Of a DNA stretch of 64,000 nucleotides, positions 9,784 to 17,391 are shown in pieces (position 1 is the first letter of the stretch; each line of letters starts with the position of its first letter). This DNA is from Clostridia bacterium 41_269 (GTDB lineage: Bacteria > Bacillota > DTU086). The translations under genes and the position numbers were made by a program. The stretch lies in contig LGEZ01000010.1 in assembly GCA_001508005.1 (NCBI GenBank), positions 1-64,000 of the forward strand. The letters run 5' to 3'. Below the pieces are notes generated by a model that searched no databases, was not told the origin of the DNA, and was given only the letters and a program-made list of their open reading frames with translations.

Positions 9784-10572
9784 TTGAAAAAATTTAGGTG
9801 GTTTCTTCTAATTTCTTTATTAGTTTTTGGTCTTATTTTTTCAGCTGCAGGCTGTGGTGGGGGAGAAGAAGCAAGTAAAGAAGAAAGCGGGAAAGAAGAG
9901 CTGGTTATAAAAGCTGGTACTGATGCAGCTTATGCTCCTATGGAATATAAAGGAGAAAATGGCGAAGTTGAAGGTTTTGATGCTGATTTGATCAAAGCCA
10001 TTGGAAAAGCTGTAGGTTTGAAAGTAAGTATTAAGCATGTAGACTGGGACGGCCTGTTCCCTGCCCTTGAATCTGGAGATATAAACTGCATTATTTCTTC
10101 CATGACTATTACGGAAGAAAGGAAAAAGATCGTTGATTTCAGTGAGCCCTATTTTGAAGCTACTCAAGTAATAGCTGTTAAAAAAGGTTCTGATATCAAA
10201 GGTCTTGAGGATTTAGTTGGGAAAAAAGTTGGTGTTCAGCAGAATACCACAGGTCATTATGCTGTGGAAGAACTTGAAGGCATGAAGGATGAAGATATTA
10301 AGAAGTTTCCAACCACGCCAGATGCGTTAATAAACTTAACCAATGGACTGGTTGATGCTGTTGTAGCTGATGCTCCAGTTGTATATAACTACATAAAGCA
10401 TAATCCTGATGCTGGGCTTGTGACTATAACAGATGATGATTTTGAAAAGGAGTATTATGGAATTGCTGTTAAAAAAGGTAATAAAGAGCTTCTAGATAAA
10501 ATTAATGAGGGCTTAGCAAAAGTTAAAGAAGATGGTACTTATGACAAATTGTATAAGAAATATTTTGAATAA
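9784..10572 (+). CDS. Polar amino-acid ABC transporter, substrate-binding lipoprotein
   Basis: Family 3 binding protein of 262 residues, presumably for glutamine, arginine or a related amino acid. Signal peptide with lipobox AAGC (Cys24). Family motifs include AGTDAAYAPMEY, GFDADLIKAIGK, DWDGLFPALESGDINCIISS, MTITEERKKIVDFSEPY and VGVQQNTTGH. TTG start behind GAGGGAGGGGG. A terminator follows, before the permease and ATPase genes, which is a usual way to make more binding protein than membrane components. The substrate cannot be fixed from sequence. Confidence 0.93.
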   Translation: MKKFRWFLLISLLVFGLIFSAAGCGGGEEASKEESGKEELVIKAGTDAAYAPMEYKGENGEVEGFDADLIKAIGKAVGLKVSIKHVDWDGLFPALESGDINCIISSMTITEERKKIVDFSEPYFEATQVIAVKKGSDIKGLEDLVGKKVGVQQNTTGHYAVEELEGMKDEDIKKFPTTPDALINLTNGLVDAVVADAPVVYNYIKHNPDAGLVTITDDDFEKEYYGIAVKKGNKELLDKINEGLAKVKEDGTYDKLYKKYFE

Positions 10573-10650
10573 AGGTTGGAAAAGTTGCTAAAAAACATTA
10601 TTTGATATGCATTTTATAAATAGATTTTTTAAACTTTAGCTATAGATTAG

Positions 10651-10682
10651 TGCGTCATGCTGAGGCTGACGCATTTTTCTTT
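10651..10682 (+). terminator. Intra-operon terminator after the binding-protein gene
   Basis: Perfect 7-bp stem TGCGTCA/TGACGCA with a 9-nt loop, followed by TTTTTCTTT. Lying between the binding-protein gene and its permease, it would lower expression of the downstream genes. Confidence 0.8.
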
Positions 10683-10711
10683 CATTCATTTAATTAATGG
10701 AGGAAATAAGC

Positions 10712-11383
10712 ATGCGATGGGATTTTATAATTGAAATTTTTCCGAAACTTTTAAGGGCTTCAGTTTTAACTTTAGAGCTAACAATAGCTGGAATATCCAT
10801 AGGTATAGTTATCGGACTCATAGCCAGTTTAATGCGGATTTCTGGAATTAAACTTTTTTCAGTTATTGCTAAAATTTATGTAGATTTTTTTAGAGGGACC
10901 CCACTGCTTGTGCAGATAGCAATAATTCATTATGCACTACCTGTAATTTTTGATTATGTACCTGTTGCTATTGTGTCTGGAGTAATTGCGCTGGGAATAA
11001 ACAGCGGTGCGTATGTTGCAGAAATATTTCGCGCTGGTATTCAATCTATTGATAAAGGGCAGATGGAAGCTGCAAGGTCTTTGGGAATGACGTGGGGACA
11101 GGCTATGCGGTACATTATTCTTCCTCAGGCTTTTAAAGTAAGCATACCTCCTCTAGGTAACGAATTTATTGCACTTTTGAAAGATTCTTCCTTAGTATCG
11201 ATTATTGCTGTTGAGGAACTTATGACTACAGGCCGGTTAATAATGGGAAAAACACCTCTTGTGGCAGAGATTTGGTTCAGTGTAGCAATGCTGTATCTTG
11301 TTATGACCAGTACCATTGCTGTTTTAGTAAATTATGTAGAAAGGAGACTTCAGATCGGTGATAGTAGTCAGAAATCTGCATAA
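10712..11383 (+). CDS. Polar amino-acid ABC transporter, permease
   Basis: Inner-membrane permease of the His/Glu/Gln/Arg type, 223 residues, with about five membrane helices. The conserved SLLRISG-like N-terminal region reads [11 protein letters not shown], followed by [11 protein letters not shown] and the ATPase-contact EAA loop ([24 protein letters not shown]). The ATG at 10712 is preferred to one 15 bp upstream because GGAGG is correctly spaced only for the former. It overlaps the ATPase gene by 26 bp. Confidence 0.93.
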   Translation: MRWDFIIEIFPKLLRASVLTLELTIAGISIGIVIGLIASLMRISGIKLFSVIAKIYVDFFRGTPLLVQIAIIHYALPVIFDYVPVAIVSGVIALGINSGAYVAEIFRAGIQSIDKGQMEAARSLGMTWGQAMRYIILPQAFKVSIPPLGNEFIALLKDSSLVSIIAVEELMTTGRLIMGKTPLVAEIWFSVAMLYLVMTSTIAVLVNYVERRLQIGDSSQKSA

Positions 11384-12080
11384 AAAATTTGGAAATCTTG
11401 AAGTTCTTAAAGGTATCAACTGCCACGTAAAAGAAAAAGAGGTTGTATGTATTATAGGTCCCAGTGGTTCCGGGAAAAGTACTTTTTTGAGGTGTTTGAA
11501 CCGCCTTGAGGAACCGACTTCTGGAGAAATTATTATTGATAATATACCTGTTACTGGAGATAAAGCTAATGTTAATTTGATCAGGCAGGAAGTGGGCATG
11601 GTTTTTCAAAGATTTAACCTGTTTCCCCATCTCACAGCATTGGAAAATATAATGCTTGCACCCATGAAGGTAAGAAAAAAATCTAGGAAAGAAGCAAAGG
11701 AGATTGCAGAAGAACTTTTAGCAAAAATCGGATTGACGGATAAAAAAGATGCCTATCCCGAACAGCTTTCAGGAGGACAGCAGCAGCGGGTAGCCATTGC
11801 GCGGGCATTGGCTATGAAGCCGAAGGTTATGTTGTTTGATGAGCCTACCTCTTCTTTAGATCCAGAGGTGGTTGGTGAAGTATTAAATGTTATGAAAACC
11901 CTTGCTAAAGAAGGTATGACCATGATTGTTGTAACTCATGAAATGGGGTTTGCAAGGGAAGTTGGAGACCGAGTAATTTTTATGGATGATGGCTGTTTTT
12001 TAGAGGAAGGAACACCAGATGAAATTTTTAATAATCCAAAGTATGAAAGGACCAGAGCTTTTTTGAGCAAAATACTTTAA
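11358..12080 (+). CDS. glnQ: Polar amino-acid ABC transporter, ATP-binding protein
   Basis: ABC ATPase of 240 residues energising uptake with the preceding permease and lipoprotein. Walker [11 protein letters not shown]-loop [11 protein letters not shown], signature LSGGQQQR, Walker [15 protein letters not shown] and switch His in [12 protein letters not shown] are all present. It is closest to GlnQ/ArtP-type ATPases. GTG start overlaps the permease gene, with AAAGGAGA upstream, so translation is probably coupled. Confidence 0.94.
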   Translation: MIVVRNLHKKFGNLEVLKGINCHVKEKEVVCIIGPSGSGKSTFLRCLNRLEEPTSGEIIIDNIPVTGDKANVNLIRQEVGMVFQRFNLFPHLTALENIMLAPMKVRKKSRKEAKEIAEELLAKIGLTDKKDAYPEQLSGGQQQRVAIARALAMKPKVMLFDEPTSSLDPEVVGEVLNVMKTLAKEGMTMIVVTHEMGFAREVGDRVIFMDDGCFLEEGTPDEIFNNPKYERTRAFLSKIL

Positions 12081-12102
12081 CAGCTGAAGAGGTGAAATTT
12101 AA

Positions 12103-13026
12103 TTGTATGATAAGAAGAAAAGAATTAAAGCAGATATTTCCTTGATAATAGTAGCTTTCATCTGGGGTATTACGTTCGTTACCGTTAAAAATGCAATAGC
12201 GGATATGGCTCCTTATACTTTTATTGCTATAAGATTTGCTATAGCCTTTATTTTTATGAGTTTATTTTGCATCGGCATCTTTAAGGAATTAAACAAAAAA
12301 ATATTTTTTCCGGGATTAATGTTGGGTGTTTTTCTTTTTGGAGGATATGCATTTCAAACCATTGGGCTACAGTATACTACTGCTTCCAATGCGGGTTTTA
12401 TTACTGGTCTATCTGTTGTTATTGTCCCCCTTATATACTCCATAATTAACAAGACATTACCCTCAAAGACCGCTCTATTGGGTGCCTTTTCTGCAGCTGT
12501 GGGAGTAGGACTGCTTTCATTAAAAGAAAACTATACATTTAATCCTGGCGATTTTCTTATGCTGTTGTGTGCCTTCTGTTTTGCTTTTCATATAGTTTTT
12601 GTTGGCTGCTATGCTTCAAAAGTCAATACAACTTTACTCTCTACGATTCAGATCGGCACTGTGGCTCTAATAAGCGGCATAGCAGGTTTAGCTTTTGAAT
12701 CACATCTGCCTATTCGTTTTACCACTGCAGTTTGGGTAGGGCTGTTAACAACAGCCATACCAGCTACTGCTTTAGCTTTTTTTGTCCAGAATACAATGCA
12801 GAAATATACTACGCCTATGCATACAGCAGTTATTTTTTCTTTGGAGCCGGTTTTTGCAGGTATAGCTGGGTATTTTCTTCTTGGAGAAGTGCTGGGCTTT
12901 AGAGGTTTATTGGGAGCAGCTCTTGTTTTCTTAGGTATGGTACTTTCAGAACTGAGTGAAATACAAAGCTGTACAGTTATTAGGGATATTAAAGACATTG
13001 TTGTGGAAGCGGGAAAAAAGAATTAA
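12103..13026 (+). CDS. EamA (DMT) family transporter
   Basis: Membrane protein of 307 residues with about ten hydrophobic segments in two EamA repeats. Repeat 1 begins IIVAFIWGITFVTVKNAIADMAPYTF in outline; repeat 2 ends FSLEPVFAGIAGYFLLGE followed by GAALVFLGMVLSE. Members export amino acids, metabolites or nucleotide sugars; no substrate can be inferred here. TTG start 22 bp after glnQ with AAGAGGTG, so it may be cotranscribed with the importer operon. The last 30 residues form a non-membrane tail. Confidence 0.88.
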   Translation: MYDKKKRIKADISLIIVAFIWGITFVTVKNAIADMAPYTFIAIRFAIAFIFMSLFCIGIFKELNKKIFFPGLMLGVFLFGGYAFQTIGLQYTTASNAGFITGLSVVIVPLIYSIINKTLPSKTALLGAFSAAVGVGLLSLKENYTFNPGDFLMLLCAFCFAFHIVFVGCYASKVNTTLLSTIQIGTVALISGIAGLAFESHLPIRFTTAVWVGLLTTAIPATALAFFVQNTMQKYTTPMHTAVIFSLEPVFAGIAGYFLLGEVLGFRGLLGAALVFLGMVLSELSEIQSCTVIRDIKDIVVEAGKKN

Positions 13027-13028
13027 AC

Positions 13029-13058
13029 TTGCGCTGATCCTATAAGGTGTGCTATAAT
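13029..13058 (+). promoter_or_regulatory. Promoter of tRNA-Leu(GAG)
   Basis: TTGCGC, 18 bp, TATAAT, ending 30 bp before the tRNA. Confidence 0.6.
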
Positions 13059-13088
13059 ACAAAATGCAGATTTTGATAAATATGATGT

Positions 13089-13175
13089 GCGGTGATGGCG
13101 GAACAGGCAGACGCGCTGTCTTGAGGGGGCAGTGCCCTTGAGGGCGTGCGAGTTCGACTCTCGCTCACCGCACCA
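13089..13175 (+). tRNA. tRNA-Leu (anticodon GAG)
   Basis: Class II tRNA with acceptor stem GCGGTGA/TCACCGC, long variable arm, TTCGA T-loop and encoded CCA. The anticodon loop TTGAGGG gives GAG, decoding CUC and CUU. It is transcribed alone from its own promoter into the terminator that follows. Confidence 0.95.
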
Positions 13176-13178
13176 CTA

Positions 13179-13209
13179 AAACTGCCAGCACTGGTTGCTG
13201 GCAGTTTTT
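13179..13209 (+). terminator. Terminator of tRNA-Leu(GAG)
   Basis: Stem of about 11 bp (AACTGCCAGCA with TGCTGGCAGTT) followed by TTTTTATTTA. Confidence 0.88.
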
Positions 13210-13265
13210 ATTTATGACAAATAAAATTAACTAAAATATTCTAACTTAATAAAAACAATAGCAAT

Positions 13266-13507
13266 ACATTAAAGGATTCAGATTGTCGACAAACCTTCTT
13301 GTTAAATCCTGCAGGTCTCTGCTGCAGTTTGAAATATGATTTAACGAACGTTGTTTAAGGGATCTATACGAAGCATAAGGCAAAACCGAGAGGTGCGAAC
13401 AGGAGATGAGCATCAGTCCTATACTTTCATAGGATGTTGCTTTGGGGAGGTACAAAAAGCTGGAATCCTTTACTGAAACCTAAAAAAACACATTAAAGGA
13501 TTTTTAT
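13266..13507 (+). ncRNA. Candidate structured leader RNA / riboswitch-like element
   Basis: A non-coding stretch of about 240 nt lies before the Gate-protein operon and has nested complementarity. An outer helix pairs AAAGGATTCAG (13271-13281) with CTGGAATCCTTT (13460-13471, one bulge). Inside it ACCTTC (13293-13298) can pair with GGAGGT (13446-13451). One arm has GTTAAATC (13301-13308) with GATTTAAC (13338-13345), capped by a CTGCAG/CTGCAG hairpin. Another arm pairs TCCTAT with ATAGGA near 13417-13434. The 5' strand of the outer helix is repeated at 13490-13502 (ACATTAAAGGATT) and followed by TTTTTATT. The 3' strand can therefore pair either backwards or forwards into a terminator-like hairpin. 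I do not recognise the family. Confidence 0.5.
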
Positions 13508-13557
13508 TAATATCATTAGAATAATAAAATTTAGTTTAAGAGGAGGGAAAGGTTTAA

Positions 13558-13977
13558 TTGACGTATTGGTCTATTATAAAAAATGGTATAATTAATGGCA
13601 TTAGAATTACTTGGGATCTTACTAAGGCAGTGGTTCCGATATATTTTTTTATAGTGATTTTAAAACATACTACTGCTTTTGACTGGCTTTCAAATTTTTT
13701 TGAGCCATTAATGAGTTATTTTGGTCTTCCTGGAGAAACAGCTTTACCTTTTGTTCTGGGTAATGTTCTAAATTTATATCCTGCCCTTGGAGCTATTGAA
13801 GCCCTTTCATTGAGCAGTAAACAGATAACTATTATAGCGGTTATGCTTTTATTTTCTCATAGTTTGCCCATTGAACTGGCAATAACAAAAAAAGCAGGTG
13901 TTAAAATTTTTCCTGTTTTATTCATTAGGCTGATGGCTGCATTTATAAGCGGTCTTATATTAAATGCAGTTCTTTGA
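13558..13977 (+). CDS. Gate-domain (nucleoside recognition family) membrane protein A
   Basis: Membrane protein of 139 residues with about four hydrophobic segments. It matches the Gate/nucleoside-recognition domain found in SpmA/SpmB, YjiH-type proteins and the membrane half of FeoB; characteristic parts are FEPLMSYFGLPGETALPFVLGNVLNLYPALGAI in outline, then LLFSHSLPIELAITKKAG. TTG start with an excellent AAGAGGAGGGAAAGG site. It is the first gene after the structured leader RNA and overlaps or abuts a second Gate protein, then a G protein. I infer the two Gate proteins form one membrane unit. The substrate is unknown. Confidence 0.8.
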   Translation: MTYWSIIKNGIINGIRITWDLTKAVVPIYFFIVILKHTTAFDWLSNFFEPLMSYFGLPGETALPFVLGNVLNLYPALGAIEALSLSSKQITIIAVMLLFSHSLPIELAITKKAGVKIFPVLFIRLMAAFISGLILNAVL

Positions 13978-14003
13978 TATATTTTGAAAGAGGTGGGCAG
14001 TTC

Positions 14004-14510
14004 TTGGATATATTGAATATTATTTATGAAGTTTTTAATGAAAGTTTGACATGTATAATCCAGATTGCAAGGATAGTAATTCCCTTAATGGTGGTGCTTC
14101 AATTAGTAAAAGAATTGAAGCTTTATGATAAATTTTCTTTTATACTAAATCCTTTGGTTCGGATTTTTAAGATGTCAAAGTACACTATTTTGCCCCTTAT
14201 GGCTGGCCTGTTTTTTGGAATAGCCTATGGAGGAGGATTAATTATTCAAACGGCAAGGGAAGGACTTATTACTAAAAGAGACATTTATTTAATGGTTATA
14301 TTTTTATCAATTTTTCATTCAATTTTTGAGGATAATATTTTGTTCGTTGCCATTGGTGCAGATCCATATATAGTTTTTCTGGGAAGGCTTTTTTTGGCTT
14401 TCCTGGTTACTTTGTTATTTTCTAAACTTTGGAAAGTTAAGTCTAAAAGAAGACCGGAACCTGAAGGAGATTATCCCGTCCTCATTGATTATAAAAGCTA
14501 TAAGGAGTGA
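14004..14510 (+). CDS. Gate-domain (nucleoside recognition family) membrane protein B
   Basis: Second Gate-family membrane protein, 168 residues from the TTG at 14004. Segments ARIVIPLMVVLQLVKELKL, LNPLVRIFKMSKYTILPLMAGLFFG and FLSIFHSIFEDNILFVAIGAD fit the family. The frame is also open from a TTG at 13974 overlapping the previous gene, but AGAGGTGGG is spaced for 14004. Complementary to protein A, like the two halves of SpmA/SpmB or the two Gate repeats of FeoB. The stop overlaps the next gene's start region, so translational coupling with the G protein is likely. Confidence 0.78.
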   Translation: MDILNIIYEVFNESLTCIIQIARIVIPLMVVLQLVKELKLYDKFSFILNPLVRIFKMSKYTILPLMAGLFFGIAYGGGLIIQTAREGLITKRDIYLMVIFLSIFHSIFEDNILFVAIGADPYIVFLGRLFLAFLVTLLFSKLWKVKSKRRPEPEGDYPVLIDYKSYKE

Positions 14511-15598
14511 ATGGAAAATTGGCTATTCTAAGTGGTATTATTGGGCTTCCTGCGGTAGGAAAATCTACTGTTTTTGATATTTTAACCAGCAGTGCCCCTT
14601 CACGTCATGGGCAGGTCAACATTGGGACAGTTGCTGTTCCTGACAGTCGCCTTGATTATTTGTGGGAGATTTATAGGCCGGAAAAAAAGGTTTATGCTTC
14701 GATGGAAGTTATGGATATTCCAGGTTTAAACCCAAAGGAAATGGATAGAGAGCAGCTTAGAAAATTTCTTGAGGAGATCCGTAGAGCTGATGTTTTCATT
14801 CATGTTGTAAGAGGTTTTAGGAATGATGCTGTTTGGCATGTGGAAGGGGAAATAAATATAAAACGGGATATTGACATTATAAATACTGAGCTGATTTTGA
14901 ATGATCTTCAGCTGGTAGAAACAAGAATCAGCAGCATTGAAGAAACCCGCAAGAAAAAAGGTATCAGCAGTGAAACAGAGGCGGAGCTCTCTGCTCTCTT
15001 AAAATATAGGAAAGCATTGGAAGAAGAAGTTCCCATTTGCAGTGTAGAGCTGTCAGAATTTGAAGAAAAAGCAGTGCGTCATCTTGGTTTTTTAACTTCA
15101 AAACCCATGGTTTTGGTAATTAATTTAGATGAGGAGCAGCTGAGTAAAGGATATGATGAAAGGGAGTACGTGCATAATTGGGCGGAGGAAAGGGGTTATA
15201 AGTTAATTGAAATATGTGCGTCTCTTGAGCAGGAGATAAGTGAGCTTGATAAATCAGATCAAATGCTTTTTCTTAAGGAGATAGGGATGGAGCAGCCAGG
15301 CAGTATGAGAATTGCCAGGGCAGTTTTTGAAAGCTTGGATTTAATAACCTTTTTTACAGTAGGAAAAGATGAGGTTAAGGCATGGGTCATTACTGAAGGC
15401 ACAAATGCCAGAAAGGCTGCGGGAAAAATTCATTCTGATATGGAACGCGGCTTTATTCGAGCGGAAGTTGTTAGCTTTGAAGATTTTAAGGCATGTGGTT
15501 CGGAAAAAGAAGCAAAAAAAAGAGGATTATATCGATTGGAAGGAAAAGATTATATTGTTAAGGATGGTGATATTATCCAATTTAGGTTTAATGTATGA
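14507..15598 (+). CDS. YchF/Obg-type G protein with C-terminal TGS domain
   Basis: P-loop NTPase of 363 residues of the Obg/YchF group. G1 is GLPAVGKST (13-21), G3 is DIPGL, and the G4 position reads NLDE, the NxxE form that in YchF favours ATP over GTP. A helical insertion lies near residues 130-190, and a TGS domain (KAAGKIHSDMERGFIRAEVV ... GDIIQFRFNV) ends the protein. It is diverged from housekeeping YchF (AVGKST for the usual NVGKST) and coupled to two Gate proteins, so I think it is a dedicated partner. The GTG at 14507 gives the longest frame; a TTG at 14519 is better spaced from TAAGGAG. Confidence 0.82.
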   Translation: MNGKLAILSGIIGLPAVGKSTVFDILTSSAPSRHGQVNIGTVAVPDSRLDYLWEIYRPEKKVYASMEVMDIPGLNPKEMDREQLRKFLEEIRRADVFIHVVRGFRNDAVWHVEGEINIKRDIDIINTELILNDLQLVETRISSIEETRKKKGISSETEAELSALLKYRKALEEEVPICSVELSEFEEKAVRHLGFLTSKPMVLVINLDEEQLSKGYDEREYVHNWAEERGYKLIEICASLEQEISELDKSDQMLFLKEIGMEQPGSMRIARAVFESLDLITFFTVGKDEVKAWVITEGTNARKAAGKIHSDMERGFIRAEVVSFEDFKACGSEKEAKKRGLYRLEGKDYIVKDGDIIQFRFNV

Positions 15599-15622
15599 GT
15601 TTTATATAACTTTATTTTGTTT

Positions 15623-15895
15623 TTATGTATTTTTAAAAAAATCAACCTTTAAATATATTTGTGCCACTTTATCAAAGGAAAGATTGTACTTTTCAGCAAT
15701 GGAATAGATTATTCCTTCTTCAATGTTTTTAATTTTTTCAGCAAGCTGCTCCCTTAATTGGGGAATCCTTGCGTTTTCAAAGGATTTATATATATGGGCA
15801 TTTTCTTTTGTGCTTAATAAAAACTGCTCAAGAACTTCATTGTAAATTTTTAATTCAAATTCTGTGGGACAAATTTCCTTTTTTTCGCATCCCAT
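15623..15895 (-). CDS. Small helical protein of unknown function
   Basis: Protein of 90 residues, charged and mainly helical, with no membrane segment. Only two Cys (GCEKKEICP) near the N-terminus stand out. The C-terminal half (EEGIIYSIAEKYNLSFDKVAQIYLKV) resembles a small helix-turn-helix, but too weakly for a call. The ATG at 15895 is chosen over a TTG one codon upstream because GGAGGAAATTTTG gives better spacing. Convergent with the G-protein gene and divergent from the metallophosphoesterase. Confidence 0.65.
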   Translation of the reverse strand: MGCEKKEICPTEFELKIYNEVLEQFLLSTKENAHIYKSFENARIPQLREQLAEKIKNIEEGIIYSIAEKYNLSFDKVAQIYLKVDFFKNT

Positions 15896-15988
15896 CAAAA
15901 TTTCCTCCGCTTTCTGTACTTTTGTTTTTTATTATAGTTTAATGTTGATTTTTGCGGCAATAGTTTTAACGAATGTGGGGTTATAAAA

Positions 15989-16684
15989 ATGAGTTTGTTT
16001 GCTATCGCTGATCTTCATTTATCTTTAGGGGAGCCCAAACCCATGGATATTTTTGGTGTTCAATGGGCTGACCACCACGTTAAAATAGAAGAAAACTGGC
16101 GCAGAACTGTGGGTGAAAATGACTGGGTTCTAATTTGTGGTGATATTTCTTGGGCAATGGACCTTGAAAAGGCTTTTTTGGATTTGGAGTTTATTGCAAG
16201 GCTTCCTGGAAAAAAGATTTTAATTAGAGGCAATCATGATTACTGGTGGAAAGGTATATCCAAGCTTAGAAAAATATTACCCCAGGGGATGTTTGCAATT
16301 CAAAATGATTTTATTCCCATTGAAGGAATAGCTGTCTGTGGAAGCAGGGGCTGGCTTTTGCCTAACAGCAATAATTATCTCCCTGAGGATAAAAAAATTT
16401 ATAATCGAGAACTGCTGCGTGCGGAGATGTCTTTGAAAAAAGCTGATGGGGAAGGCTTTAGAGAAAAACTTTTTATGATGCATTTCCCTCCATTTAACAA
16501 CGGCAGGCTTGACGCCGGCTATAGAGAGCTTTTTAATAAGTATAAAGTTAAATGGTGTGTTTACGGACATCTGCACGGAGCTGATCACCGTTTTGCAGTG
16601 GAAGGCAACATTGACGGAATTGAATATAAATTTGTTGCCTGCGATTATACGGATTTCACTCCTGTGAAGATTCTTGATTTTTAA
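15989..16684 (+). CDS. Calcineurin-like metallophosphoesterase
   Basis: Cytoplasmic phosphoesterase of 231 residues with the full dimetal motif set: DLHL near the N-terminus, GDISWAMD, RGNHDYWW, then HFPPF and GHLHG. The W-rich GNHDYWW variant is typical of a Firmicute group annotated only as metallophosphoesterase; the substrate is unknown. ATG start. It may be cotranscribed with the following methionine synthase activation protein, 41 bp downstream. Confidence 0.88.
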   Translation: MSLFAIADLHLSLGEPKPMDIFGVQWADHHVKIEENWRRTVGENDWVLICGDISWAMDLEKAFLDLEFIARLPGKKILIRGNHDYWWKGISKLRKILPQGMFAIQNDFIPIEGIAVCGSRGWLLPNSNNYLPEDKKIYNRELLRAEMSLKKADGEGFREKLFMMHFPPFNNGRLDAGYRELFNKYKVKWCVYGHLHGADHRFAVEGNIDGIEYKFVACDYTDFTPVKILDF

Positions 16685-16725
16685 AGCTGTTTTTTTAAAA
16701 TTATTCATATTTAGGAGAAACGGCA

Positions 16726-17391
16726 ATGTTTATTCTTCGACAGATTCCTATACAATTGGATTATTCAGAAGTTTATAGGTATTTAGGGCTAAAAGGAAAT
16801 AAATCTGTGGAGCAGAATTTTTCTAATCTTGTCAGAGAAATTGGCGATTATGCATTATCCTTTATGGAACCCCGAGGTATATATCACACCCTTAAAATTG
16901 AGAGCATAGAAAAAGACAGGATTTTTTTTAGAAATACGGAGTTTCAGTTAAAAGGAGAAAAGATAGCCAGATATATGTCAAAGTGCGTTCGAATAACTTT
17001 TTTGGCTGTAACCATCGGAGAAGAAATTGATAGTGTTATAGAACAGTTATTTAATGAGGGAAAATCAGCGGAAGCTGTGATTTTGGATGCTGTTGGTTCT
17101 GATGCAGTGGAGCAGGCAGCTAATTGGATAGACAATGCAATAAGCAGACAGGCTAAAACAAAAGGTTTTGTAACCCTTTCTAGAGTGAGCCCGGGTTACG
17201 GTTTATGGAATATTGAGGCAAACCTCGATATATCAAGACTTTTAAATACAGAAGATGAAATAGGTTTAAGGATTCTTGAAAGCTTTCAGCTGGTGCCAAG
17301 AAAATCTGTGATAGCTGCTAAGGGTTGGGTGCCCGCTGGAGTTATCAGGGAAAAGAAGGGTGGGGACAGCCTTGAAAACAGAAATACTTAA
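16726..17391 (+). CDS. Methionine synthase reactivation-domain protein (separate chain)
   Basis: Stand-alone version of the C-terminal SAM-binding activation domain of cobalamin-dependent MetH, 221 residues. Family features include AVTIGEEIDSVIEQ, DAVGSDAVEQAANWID and SRVSPGYGLWN, followed by the GLRILESFQLVPRKSVIAAKGWVP end. In full-length MetH this domain positions SAM and a reductant to rescue oxidised cobalamin. Here it precedes and overlaps the gene for the three catalytic modules, so the enzyme is in two parts, as known for Thermotoga-type MetH. ATG start with TTAGGAGAAA. Confidence 0.88.
   Translation: MFILRQIPIQLDYSEVYRYLGLKGNKSVEQNFSNLVREIGDYALSFMEPRGIYHTLKIESIEKDRIFFRNTEFQLKGEKIARYMSKCVRITFLAVTIGEEIDSVIEQLFNEGKSAEAVILDAVGSDAVEQAANWIDNAISRQAKTKGFVTLSRVSPGYGLWNIEANLDISRLLNTEDEIGLRILESFQLVPRKSVIAAKGWVPAGVIREKKGGDSLENRNT

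Noticed and set aside
13388-13403. Lysine- or cobalamin-riboswitch-like words (GAGAGGTGCGAAC, CAGGAGATGAGC) in the leader
   Set aside because: Only isolated words match; the rest of either consensus and its spacing are absent.
13246-13455. 69-residue minus-strand reading frame across the structured leader
   Set aside because: No ribosome site, no recognisable protein, and the DNA is better explained by nested RNA helices.
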